A DNA stretch of 64,000 nt from positions 110,447 through 174,446 of the forward strand of contig MVAQ01000021.1 of assembly GCA_014825775.1 (NCBI GenBank). Reading direction: 5' to 3'. A model generated the notes under the pieces. The model was not told the DNA's origin and searched no databases. It saw nothing but the letters and a program-made list of their open reading frames with translations. Below are positions 27,859 to 39,323 of the stretch, in pieces (the first letter of the stretch is position 1; each line of letters begins with the position of its first letter). Position numbers and translations under genes: made by a program. The DNA is from Krasilnikovozyma curviuscula. Its lineage: Eukaryota > Basidiomycota > Tremellomycetes > Cystofilobasidiales > Mrakiaceae.

Positions 27859-30216
27859 ATGTCGACCTCATCTGAACAACCAATCGGTAAGTAGCATCTT
27901 TGGGCCATTGTAAGGCTAAAAAACAGCTAATGGAGCTCCTTGGGACGTGATTTGTGCAGCTTTGCTCAGTGTCTACGACAAGGCTAACCTACTGCCGTTC
28001 GCCAAGTCGCTCACTGAGCTTGGATTCAAACTGTTGGGATCTGGAGGAACGGCCAAGATGATTCGTGAAGCTGGCATGACCATCGAGTGAGTTTTTCCCC
28101 AGTCCTTGTTCGACATTTCCGCAGGAATCTTGCGGACTAGAGGGACTTTCACGTGTACTAACAGTCGTCGTTTTCCACCTGTGTCTATTCAGAGATGTTT
28201 CTTCTATCACGAAGGCTCCTGAAATGCTCGGTGGAAGAGTTAAGACCCTTCACCCAGCCGTTCACGGTGGTGAGTATCAATCAATACTTGAGCGCCGGTG
28301 TCTCCAGATCTCGATCCGGTGTACTGATCAATTCCGATGTCTCGTTTAGGTATTCTCTCAAGGGATATTCCATCTGATCTTGCTGATCTTGCTACCAACT
28401 CGATTGCTCCGATCACTCTCGTTGTCTGCAACCTCTACCCATTCGTTGACACCATCAACGCACCAAACTGCACTCTGGCCGGGGCCATCGAAGAGATTGA
28501 CATTGGAGGTGTCACCCTCCTGAGAGCTGGTGCGAAGAACCACGGCAGAGTCTCCATACTCTCTTCGCCATCCGACTACGACCTCGTCGTTTCTCAGTTG
28601 AAGGTCGGTGGAAAGGTTGAGGAAGAGACCAGGCGTGGGTTGGCTTTGAAGGCTTTCGAAATGACTGCCAGCTACGATGCGTCCATCTCTGACTACTTCA
28701 GAAAGCAATACGCTTCTCTCAACGGCGAGACCAAGAGCTCCTTGGGCGTCCAGAGAATGGCACTCAGATACGGTGCCAACCCACACCAAGCTCCAGCTCA
28801 AGCTTTTGTTGAACATGGAGTCCTTCCAATCACTGGTAAGTACTTTGCTTTGTATCTGGCTCTCATCTTTCTTAATCGCTTGTTTTCTTTCTTTCCGACG
28901 CAGTCCTCTCCGGGTCTCCAGGATACATCAACTATCTCGACGCCCTTAACTCCTACGCCCTGGTCAAGGAATTGTCCGAGGCTGCTTCCCCACTTCCTGC
29001 TGCTGCTTCTTTCAAGCACGTTTCCCCAGCCGGTGCTGCTCTCGGTCTCGAGTTGAACGAAACTGAAGCTATCGTGTTTGGTGTTGAGGATATGCTTGCC
29101 AAGGGACCATTGTCCCCACTGGCCTCTGCGTACGCTAGAGCTAGAGGTCAGTCTTTTCTTGTTGTGTTGTCACCTCCAAACCGACAAATCATTGACGCCG
29201 CTTCACATTCATAGGCGCTGACAGAATGTCTTCCTTCGGTGACTTCATCGCCCTTTCCCACCCATGTGATCTTCAAACTGCCAAGATTATCTCTAGAGAA
29301 GTCTCCGATGGTGTTATTGCTCCAGGATATGACGCTGATGCCCTGGAAGTCTTGAGAAAGAAGAAGGCTGGAAAATACTGCGTTCTTCAGGTGAGTTGTG
29401 TCTGTTTTCTCTATAGTCGTTCGTCGAACTGACGCCTTCTTTATATTGCGTTTCAGATGGATCCTTCATTCGTCCCAGATGAAATCGAGACTCGCCAAGT
29501 CTACGGTATTTCACTTCAACAGAAGAGAAACGATGTGAAGATCGATGCCTCCCTCTTCAGCAACATCGTCACGAAGAACAAGGAGGTGAGTCTAGAAGAT
29601 GGTTTGGTGTGACAACTCATCTGCCAAGTACTCGCTGATTTTTTATTCAATTCTCTAGCTCACTAAACAAGCTACCCTCGATCTCCTCGTCGCTACCATC
29701 GCTCTCAAATATACTCAATCCAACTCAGTCTGCTACGCTTTGAACGGAACCGTCATTGGTCTTGGAGCTGGTCAACAATCCCGAATCCACTGTACTCGTC
29801 TCGCCGGTGATAAGGCCGACAACTGGTGGATGAGACACCACCCACGAGTGCTTTCTCTTCCATTCAAGCAGGGCACCAAGAGAGCCGACAAAGCCAATGC
29901 TATCGACCTGTTCGTTACCGGTCAGGCTTTCGAGTCTGAAGGTGCCGAAAGAGCACAGTGGGAGTCGATGTTCGATACCGTCCCTGTCGAGCTCAGCAAA
30001 GAGGAGAGAATTGCCCACAAGAAGCAACTGAACGGAGTTGCCTGTGGCTCAGACGCCTTCTTCCCATTTTCTGATAACATTCACAGAGCTAGAAGATCTG
30101 GCGTCCAGTACCTTGGTGCCCCAGGTGGATCTGTGATGGATGCTGAGTGCATCAAGGCCGCTGACGAGTACAGCATGGTCTTCGCCCACACCACTCTCAG
30201 GCTGTTCCACCACTAA
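27859..30216 (+). CDS. ADE16: Bifunctional AICAR transformylase / IMP cyclohydrolase (ATIC)
   Basis: Performs the last two steps of de novo purine synthesis: formylation of AICAR with 10-formyl-THF, then ring closure to IMP; cytosolic. Exon 1 MSTSSEQPI; the N-terminal IMP cyclohydrolase (MGS-like) domain has [46 protein letters not shown] and NLYPFVDT. The transformylase domain has [13 protein letters not shown], the catalytic-type motif [46 protein letters not shown] and the end [27 protein letters not shown]. Seven or so introns all splice in frame. Length is that of typical ATIC proteins (about 600 residues). Confidence 0.96.
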
Positions 30217-30653
30217 GCATCGACTCGTGATTCTTTCAATTTTCGTATGGTTTCTCTGATTGTCCTATTCATGGCCGCAGCTTCAACTGCTGTATTCTCC
30301 ATTGTACTTTGATATCGCACTATTTCGCAACTTGCATCATTTTATAGAAGTCAAACGAAGGGTGAACAAGATGCGTAAGCAAGAAGAAAGTGAAACAATG
30401 CAGTAAGGTGCAATGGACGTGTAAACTAATCAAGTTGGGATTGTTACAAACATACATAGGCGTGTAAGTGTACAAAGATCAGGGGTTATTCGTTCAGAGT
30501 AGAATATATTGACATGTGAGGGGATAGGAGCAGTGAATGAGACGAGGAATGTGTCTGATGCAAGTCCAAAGCAAGATGCAAAGAACCGAGGTTGTGAAAA
30601 GTGAGGCAAATACATTCGAGTGTGAGAGGTGAGCAGAAGATGTAGAGGTATGT
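30217..30653. other. Convergent intergenic region
   Basis: 437 bp between the convergent 3' ends of ADE16 and the chromodomain gene. Both 3' UTRs must lie here. No gene is visible. Confidence 0.4.
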
Positions 30654-33600
30654 TTATAAGATTGAGAATGCCCAGTATCTTGAGTCCTGAAGGTGGATGA
30701 GTTCGTTGAATTTGTTGTTTCGAGTGCCTTTGAGGTGGTCGGAGAATACGCGCTCGGACTTGATTTCTTTGTTAAAAGCTTCGACGAGACCTTGGTTCGG
30801 AATCCTAGGTTCGGGAAGCCAAAGCGCCATGTTGGGCCCCCATCTTATGAAGAAGTGAAGCCAGTCAGTCTATGGCAAAATCATGCGAGGACATACAAAA
30901 TCAGCAACTTACTCTTGCCATTTCAAGAGGTATTCGACGGTCCCATCTTTGACCCTCCTCGCCAAGATCTTTTCGGAGATAAAAACAGCTTCGTCGTCTT
31001 CTTCTTTCCAGCCTTCAGCGCGTAACCTCTTCCGGAAGTTTGACAACAGGACATTCAAGTGGGATACGTTGGATTCAGGCTCCCCTACGAGTAGGAAAAT
31101 GCTGATCAGAAATCGACATCTTTCAAGTGAAAATAGAAAAAAGAACAAAATATTTGACTTACAGGTTGATTCCTCAACGGAATAACCTCTCCATTTGACC
31201 AACCACTCAAACTTCCTTTTCTGAGAATGTTGGTTAGGGTGTCTACCATAATTGGTAAATAGCCTTCTCCCGAGTAACTCCTCGACAATGAACTCGCCAG
31301 GTTTGAGAACCAAAGCGGGAGAACCGCTCGCCGTCGTGTTAAGAATATCAACCGATCCAGAAGATATACCATCAGTCGGAGATATACGAACAGGCAGCAG
31401 ACAGCCAGAAAGAGGCTGAGGCGTGTCGATGTGATGGTTCTGTCGCGTGGGACGACTGCTCTCGCTTTTCGGTGGCGGCGGGGGAGTTGGCAAGACAAGC
31501 GGTGGTGCTGGCTTCAATTTGACTGTTGGGGGAGCTGGTTTGTTAATTGATTTAATAGATGAAGGTGTTGATGTAGACGGACTGTCGAGCTTGCCCGACG
31601 ATTGCCAGCCTTTCGGTCGACCTGGTCCTTTACCCTTCTTCGTGCTAGAGCCAGTATTCTTGGACGATTTGAGGGTGGACTTGAGTTTGCCTTGAGAAGG
31701 CGTAGATGGACCGGGGGTGGTCGAACCAGCTACGACGACTTTATTCTGGAACTTGAGGATGATAGCGGGTGTTGGTTTCTTGGTATCGAATTTAGTCGAA
31801 GGAAGAGCGTCCTTGTTGGAACGGCGATGAGGGGCGACAACTTCATCGTCATCACTGAAGACTTCCTCTACCGGTGGGAGATAGCAATGTGGACTCAGTG
31901 GGTCTGTCTGATGGATCAACCGAGTTGAAGCATCTTCCTCGTCAGAATCTTCGTCCACCTCCCAGACTTCCATTGTTGGCTCAGGGCCTTGCATCTCAAC
32001 GTCACCTAAGCTAATTGTCGTCTTGATGTCGGGCCTTCGACAGCTGATCGGCGGAAACATCTCATACGACTCCGCATAGCGAACTGGCAATCGTCGCTGC
32101 CTCACCGCCCCTCGAGGTGGTCTTCTGGTATTGGAGATAAATACCGGCCGCTCCTTCTTGATTGGTGGAGGTGAAATGGATGGTACAGGAGAAGAAACAG
32201 TGGCTGTTGATAAGGGAGATGGCTCTACCACTGACGCAGGTGTCGATGACGACGTTTCGGATACCGAAGTTACAACTGCGACGGAGGGCTCAGGCCCTGA
32301 AGCTGGAGTTGACACAGATGGTGATGGCGAAGGAGAAGATGATGAAGCTGAAGGTGACGAAGAGGTGAGATCAATCACAATAAAGTCATCGACCGGCATC
32401 AAGGGCGGAAGTTCCCCGTGAAGTTGTTCGTCGAGTGATGGTAAGAGGGGTTTAATATCCTCAACGATCATCGGTAATTCGTCATCGTCTTCTTCCTTTT
32501 TGATGAACGCGGTAGTTGATCGGGTGGGGGATGGCGTTTTGGATCGGGCCGCGTCAGCGATGGGTGATGATTTAGAAGGTCGACCCCGTCGTTTGGGTAG
32601 CGCCGGATCTAGATTGGCTGTAGTCAACGACTTCAGCGGCTGCATGACAGCAGCCCCGCTTCGCAGTGAGATGGACGAGGCTGCTGCTTGCGGTATTGTT
32701 AATGCCGATGCTGATGGTTCAGTTTTGGGAGGTGGGGTCGGGGGAGTTGAACGGGACTTGGGTCGGAGAAGCAGTTCATCCTCCGAGTCAGAAATCTCAA
32801 TGATTGATCGAGCAGCAGGTGATGCTGATCTTTTTCTATTGTTTTTGATGGGAGTTGAAGCAGAGGTTGGGAAGGCAGGTGTTGGGGAGGGCAGTGGTTC
32901 AGATGGAATGATTTTTTCAGCAACCGTTATCGAAGATCTGGAGCTTCGAAGAGGTTGTTTCAAAGGCACCACTGGCGTCGACATAGCTGCATGAGGAAGT
33001 GGTGGTAGTGGGGACGCGAGCATGAGGGGTAACGTTGGCGATTGCGAGCGGCGTTGGAACGTTGGAAGCATTCCGGTGGGCTCATCTAGATCTTGAAATT
33101 CTTCCAAAGTTTCCTCTATTAGCTGAACTGGTGTTGTTTCTCTACTACCATTGCTCGACCGCTTCGTCCTCACCACCACGCCACTAGCACCAATGACGGA
33201 AATCTCCTCGTCGACATGCATTTTGTGGTCCTCGTCGTCGTTACCACTGCCCAACCAGAGGACAGACGACGCTGAATCTTCGTGGACTAGTGTTGGTGAC
33301 GTTGTCTGGTCTTCGAAATGATTCAGTGTGAAAGAGCTCAGCGGAGGAGATGCTGCAGTTGGGAAACCTTCTTCGTCTGTTGGTGTGGTCACAATTGTCC
33401 CATCGCCCTCCGACTCGCCTTCTTCGCTGCCGTCACTCACGCTGTCGTCTACTATAGGTGTCATCCTCATCCTCTTCTTCTCCCGAATGCTACAGTCGCT
33501 GGTGAAGTTGTCGAGAAGAAGCACCTCCTTTTCCATTTCCTCCGCTTCCTTGAGCAGTTTCACATGGTCCTCGCTCGTTTCCAAAGTCGGTGAAAGTAAG

Positions 33601-34270
33601 AAGAGAGACGAAGCTTCTGATGAACGTCTGTAAGGTTTCGAAGGTGCTGTGTTGCCAAACCAGTTGAGGTTCAGATACGAATTTTTAGCGGCGCTGCCGC
33701 CAGGCGAAGGTGGAGCCGCTTGGATGAGTTTTCGTATCGAGCTGAAAGATAGAGATTCATGGAGATCCATATGAGACTATGGGTTCAGAGCATGTAATAT
33801 AAGCAAGGAATACGTGAGTAAAGCGGGTTCTTAAGGGAGATTGGTCCAGACGGAGGAATTTAAATTCGGGAAGGCTTGAAAAACTTGGGGGTGGAACAAT
33901 GGATTGAACGTACCTGATCGTAATCGTCCCACCATTCCCTCCTACTTCCCATGACAGGATCAACAGCCAGAGACTCGATCTGTTCGATCAGGGATTCGTG
34001 AAATATCGAGCTGACCACCGCCATCGACTGGAACAAGAACGCAGCCCACGGACACGAAAAAAAGTTCAGAGCTACCCATCCCCAATCTCGAAACAAGAAC
34101 ATAAAGATACTCACCTGCTCATCGAAGTTCATACATTCAGTTGTACTACTGCTGCATTCGGTTGGCGTTGTCATCGAGGTGCTGGCTGCTGGCGATTGGG
34201 CCCTGGCTAGGACACCAGGCGAACGCACGCCCGCCCCGTCGTCCTCTGCGTACGGCTGAAGCAGCTCCAT
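30654..34270 (-). CDS. Large disordered protein with two C-terminal chromodomains
   Basis: Likely nuclear chromatin reader. It starts MELLQPYAEDDGAG (34270), splices to SMAVVSSIFHESLIEQIESL and DDYDQ, then to SHMDLHESLS at 33776. About 800 residues of Ser/Pro/Asp/Glu-rich sequence follow, with an AT-hook-like KRRGRPSKSS, a SUMO-interaction-like IIEISDSEDE and IVIDLTSSS. Chromodomain 1 (about 31330-31020): EFIVEELLGRR, FEWLVKWRGYSVEEST, spliced to WEPESNVSHLNVLLSNF. Chromodomain 2 (about 31000-30750): VFISEKILARR, EYLLKWQEW spliced to GPNMALWLPEPRI. Both keep aromatic-cage candidates (F, W, Y and F, W, W). No helicase or SET domain is present, so it is neither a CHD remodeller nor a methyltransferase. 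A role in H3K9 or H3K27 methyl recognition is only inference. Ends WAFSIL. Confidence 0.8.
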
Positions 34271-36191
34271 GCTAGACAGCTACTCCCAGCCAGTAAGCGA
34301 GATGACCTGTCGTTCCTCTATCTTGATGAAGTTTGTTGGCTGGAATGGCTGCGGCTGTAAGGGGTTTGGCTGTCGAGGATGTGACCATTCGAAAAGGCAA
34401 ACGACGCACGGTGAGGTGAATAGATCGTGGCGTGCAGCGCTGCGTGACGACACCTACGTGACTGACTACGAGCGAGTAATACGGTGGATTAATTGGAAGC
34501 GCAGAGGGACAAAACATGTCTGCCGGCATTAGGGCCTTCAGCTTCTGTTTTGCTCTTAGATTTGTCTGGAAAAAGGCACCTCTCGTGAGAATGCTTGCGA
34601 CAGCGTGGCGGGGCAGCTTCTTACGTGAAAGGCATAGCACTCACCAGTCGAATGCGAAATGGAAGACTTGAAAAAGATAAGAGAAGATCTCGGTCATGCC
34701 AAAGCGCTAGGAAGGTGGGCTAGTGTGAGCGACCGCGAGAGTAGACAGAGCGCCTAGAGAGAGTGAGATACATGATGGAGGAAGTAACGCAGAAGGGGAG
34801 AGATTCTTCAGTACATAAAAATGGATTTCACTGTTAGAGATGCGAACTTGGGCCTAGAAGTGATGTCAGACCATCATTTAGTTGAGAGTACTCACGGGAA
34901 GAGACGACACCCTCCTGAATGGGTTATGGGTCCAGTAGGCACTACTACTAACATCATGAGACTTTTGGGGACCTCAACGTCAAGTATATTGTCATCAGAG
35001 CGCTCTTTTCAAAGCTGAACCAGTGTGTTTATAAGTTTTGTGACCCAGGAGTGGCGCAAGCTGGGACTTTTCACAGTAGAATAAGAAATCGTCAAAAGAA
35101 GACAAAGCGTCAGTAAGGGCGATAAGCAGAAATTAATAAAGTATTGCCTAGTCATGTCAGGTGCGAAGAGCGCTTTCTAAAGACGACCGTTTTACGAGTG
35201 CTTTGAAAAGCTGAAACTCACTCTAGAAATTACATGTAGAAGTTGCCCATCAAGCGCACTGGAGCTGATCTTAGAGAAGCCAGCAGATTGATATTTATTC
35301 ATCAGGAACGCAGGTGCCTGGTGTCGGGGGGATAAATTGGAGAAGAAGAGGATGTGGTCGAGAGGAGGATCGCAGCTGCATCGACTGATAATATTCAAAG
35401 CATCGCAATATTATTGCTCGACCGCCATGATATCGAGGATTCTGATACTGACAAAGTAATGGTTACTAAGATTGGCTGAAGTATTCAAAATTGTCAGCGA
35501 GCACCAAGGAATCTATGAAAAAGGACTTCAGAGACGAACCGTCCGCTACAAATTTCTCCAGCAGCCCATCATAGCTCACAGCGGACAGAATAAAGACGAA
35601 AGGCTGTATGTAATAGAAGCAGTCTGTGGTAAACAGTGGTAGATGTATGACATTGTGTTGTTAATCAGTCCAGCGCAACTACAAAATCTAGCTTGTTGTG
35701 CTTTAAACAGGAAGGACATAAGGTTCGTTCACGTTATCCATTTCCAAGAAGAGTCCCTAGATCTCCTCTGGAGCTATCGTCAAGGGTGTACGGATACCTT
35801 GAACCATTTATGTTGGTTGACCTTCAACAGGAATGCAGAATGTAGCTTATTCAACACAGTAGTGAGAGAAATGACTGGGCGGAATGGGTATTATTAAAAC
35901 TAAATAAGAATGAATTATTTTAGTCATACATCATTTGGGGAGTCGAAGGAAGTCCCTGGTGACTGGTCGCTGTCTGATTGATTAGACTTGTAATCAGATA
36001 TTTGCATCCATCAAATGCGGTACTTATTGACACAAGCTTTTGGTCATTTGGGCCCATTCTCGAACGAAACGAGAATAAAAGATACCTTCCGTGTTGGCAC
36101 TTTCAAGAACGGACACAAGCACTTTGAAAATGAATTTATGGAAATAATAAGGCAAACAAAATCCACATAGGATCTCCAGTGCATCTAATAA
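34271..36191. other. Long intergenic region, nothing recognised
   Basis: 1.9 kb upstream of the chromodomain gene and downstream of the zinc-finger/forkhead gene. Only short ORFs without family resemblance occur. No tRNA, snoRNA or repeat was identified by eye. It is large for this compact region, so a non-coding RNA or an unrecognised small gene is possible. Confidence 0.3.
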
Positions 36192-39100
36192 TTAAACATA
36201 CCCCTGCATTAAGCTCTCCAACTCTCTGATCCTCCTTAGGGTCTCTTCCAACTCCTTTGCCTCGTCGTGGTTTAGCCTGCCTACGTCCTCTACAGCGGTA
36301 GATGTCACTACCACTGGCTGTTGCAAAGGCGACCCAACACCCTGCTCAAGTTTAACGACTGGATCATTTATTTTCGAGTTGAGCTGCAATGCATCCTCGA
36401 TGTCAACGCGTGAGGTGCGGAGGGCGAACTTGGAGGTGAAGCCGAGCTGGAAGACAGGTGTCACAGTGTCGTTTTCTACATCATCCTCGTCCTCCGAGAT
36501 CGAAGACTCTAGGTACTGGTATTCTGCTACTTCCTCCTTCCCCTTCTCGGCTTCATGTGGAGGGCTCGGTATCCGATGCTGGGGCGAGGCTCCGCCACCG
36601 TTTTCGAGATCGATGAAGAGATCCTCAATGTCAGAATCGGGTTCTTCCATCGATGGAAGCGGCTGCTGTTTAATCCTCGTTGAGATCCGCGTGGGAGCTG
36701 GGCCAGCTTGTCGAGTTGGTCCAGGTGTGATGGTGGCAGACGATCGTCGACGTCGTTTGGGAGCAGGTTGCAGCGAAAGTAGACCGTCATAAGAAGTGGG
36801 AGGGGCCGGGGGATGTATAGTTGATGAAGATGTAGATGATGAAATTGGTAAGAGAGGATCAATGGTTGAAGTGGTTGGTGCTTGGCTGAGGTTGGCGTAA
36901 GCAGCAGCACTGTAGTTTCGCGTCGGCGCCCAACATGGGAGAAGTTCGTTCTCCTGTGGAATCGATACCGAAGCTCGATCGAAGGTCTCTCTTGTGACGA
37001 AAAAATGGCCGTTTCGGAATTGAGACTGGGCGGAGTCGATGATGCTCCAGAGTGAGCCTTTGCCATTGGGAAGATTGTTTTTGGAGACCTTATGTCGGGT
37101 GGGGAACGTGTCCAGCGAGGCGAAAAGGGGAGCGGCTCAGTATTGATGAAAGTGAGAACGGATAACAAAAAATGGGACAGAACCTACCTTGTAGAAGACG
37201 GGATATTTACTCAAATTATGTCTGATTGAATTCTGCCACCCGCTGTCGCCTTTGTCATAGAAAGCGTAGTTTTCCTGGATCCACTCGTAGATATCGTACA
37301 GACTCGACTTTTTGTCCTGTTTATGCATGATGGCCTGTGCAATAAGGGACGCATACGAGTACGGCGGTCGGGGGAGGTGTGAGTGAAACGACTGCTGCTG
37401 CTGGTGTGGCGCCGGTGGTTGATAAAGAGAAGCCGACGATTCAGCCGCCTCTGTTTTTGGCTGGCGGTGCTTGACAGGCTTGTGGGAGCTGCCTTGGGAA
37501 ATTGGGTAGTTCTTCTCGGTGACGCGGTAGTTGACTGTCGTGCTCGCTCCGCCGCCCTGTCTTCGTGAACTCCGAGACTGACTGGGTTGGTGACCAAAAG
37601 TAGAATTGGGGCTTAAATCAAGGGCAGTTTGTGGAGAGTGATACGACGAAGAAGGCTGTTGCCGATAGGATATGATGCCGTCCATCATCGTTCCGACCGG
37701 CTGAGTGTGGTTGCCGCTGCTGGTGGAAGGCATGCTGAGCTCTTCTGATCCATCATGCTGTGAGAGATCTCCAAAGATCTGCTTTCTCTTCAAGTCTTTG
37801 ATTGGACTGACAGAGTGAGTCGTTCGCCCATTGTTAGGTGAAGCAGATGAACGGTACGGCGATGCAGTTTTGGTTGGACACTGAACGCTGTCGTGCGGCG
37901 CAAACGGGAGAAGAGACGACGATAGTTGCGTGGTAAAAGTTGCCGCTGTAGCATAAGGTAGAGACGACGATGCTGGTGGTTGATGTTGTGGAACTGATGC
38001 AGCAGACACTGTGGCATAGGGAGCGGGTACGATGTTCGCAGGCGAAGCTTCGTTGGCCGTGTTGGATGGAAAGGAAATCTGATATGAATCTGGATGGGAT
38101 AACAAAGAAGTTGGAGGTGGCGTAGAATGAGAAGACGATGAGGAAGTGGTGGAGGAAGATTGCGCTGGACCAGCCATAGTGTATGGGTTCATTGGCGAGG
38201 GTGCGTTAGAGACCACAGTGGGACCACATTTCCCTTTATCCAAATGGTATCTAAGACCAGCTACTTGAAGATACGTCTTTGTACAGCCGACACCAGGGCA
38301 GGCAAACGGACCAGGGGCATGGCTGGTGATCAACGGCGCCAAGATCATGTTGGTAGATTCCAGTGAAGGGGAGGACGATCTTCTTTCTGTTTTACATTGA
38401 CCATGTTGAAGATGGTATCGAAGACCTGGCGTATATTGAGGCAAGCATAAGTGAAAACAACTCTGGAAGACACACATACCGGCCCAGCTCCTTCAGAAGC
38501 CGATAAGACGTACCTGTTGGTTGCTGCAGGAGTAAGTTTCACGTACAAAAGAAGAGTATATTAGTTTAAGATGAAACTGGTGTCACAGTGGGGTTAGTTT
38601 TCTCACTTTGTAAGCTTTCCGACAATTGGGGGATGGGCAGGCGTAGGGGTAGGTCTCTTTGTCAGATGAAGTCGACGGTTTCTTCTTTTTCAAGGATAAT
38701 GGGTGGTTCAAATGAGAGTATGGACCTATGTAAGTTGAGTAAAGGTGTTTTTGCAGCAGCCAAGGACGGGGAAGTGGTCAGCTTCTGTGAACAACATTGG
38801 GAGCAGCGGGAAAAAAAGCGAGTCGAGTGTTGCTGAGGCAGACTGACCCTCGGCTTCATCCTCCTCGTCCTCATCAGTTGAGTAATTGTAAGACGAGATA
38901 CTTTTCCCATCGTCCGACTCGATTTCCTCTTCTCCTTCCACGAGAGTCGTCCCGTCGTTGGAGGGGGGGGCAGCAGCGGCGGCTGGGGGTGCTACAGCTG
39001 CTACTGCCGCTGCTGTGGTGAACTGTTGAACAGAGTGACCATCGTCCATAGGCTTCCTGCCTGTGAGTTTGATAGTGACCTTGACCATCGTCCTCGTCAC

Positions 39101-39220
39101 TCCTAACAGGTCGCCGTCTGAAGAGACGACAGGGCAGCGCGACGCAGCGCACCAGTCACACCTATCATTCGCAATCCTTACCATGATTTGAGACCCATTT
39201 CCTTCTATTAAATAACTCAT
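36192..39220 (-). CDS. Transcription factor with two C2HC-type fingers and a forkhead domain
   Basis: Exon 1 (39220 down) encodes MSYLIEGNGSQ and an Ala-rich, acidic region. Finger 1 is assembled across three exons: YACPSPNCRKAYK, the 10-nt microexon 38523-38514 (QPTG), and GLRYHLQHGQC. Finger 2 is FACPGVGCTKTYLQVAGLRY, then HLDKGKC. Both resemble the Sfp1/JAZF1 type with the last ligand Cys in place of His. A long Ser/Pro/Gln-rich linker leads to the forkhead (37390-37040): RPPYSYASLIAQAIMHKQD, LYDIYEWIQENYAFYDKG, WQNSIRHNLSKYPVFYK, spliced to VSKNNLPNGKGSLWSIID. The C-terminus has a basic KRRRRS stretch, acidic IEDLFIDLENG and a short coiled coil ending ESLMQGYV. The start could be a later in-frame ATG. 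Neighbour 39324-41935 is a second forkhead gene in head-to-head orientation. Confidence 0.85.
38514..38523 (-). other. 10-nt microexon inside the zinc-finger coding region
   Basis: CAACCAACAG is flanked by CTGCAG upstream and GTACGT downstream on the minus strand. Its inclusion joins RKAYK to QPTGLRYH and restores the C-x4-C...H-x4-C finger; skipping it would shift the frame. Confidence 0.7.
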
Positions 39221-39323
39221 TCAAGCAGTATATAAGTAATTCAGTGAGTCGTAGTATTTTTTAAAAAATCGACTTTAAAAAATGTGTTATGTTTTCACCT
39301 GTTTTTGTTTTCACTGTCGAAAA
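39221..39323. promoter_or_regulatory. Short shared promoter between two forkhead genes
   Basis: Only 103 bp separate the proposed ATGs of the two divergent forkhead genes. The stretch is AT-rich and contains the palindrome TTTTTTAAAAAA, a second TTTAAAAAA run, a tatataag box on the 39220 side and T-rich CTGTTTTTGTTTTCAC on the other. If the second gene starts at 39586 the gap is 365 bp. Confidence 0.5.

Noticed and set aside
32500..32994. 164-codon plus-strand ORF
   Set aside because: Antisense shadow of the disordered part of the chromodomain gene.
36527..37168. 213-codon minus-strand ORF next to the forkhead exon
   Set aside because: Wrong frame; the true frame gives VSKNNLPNGKGSLWSIID, the end of the forkhead domain.
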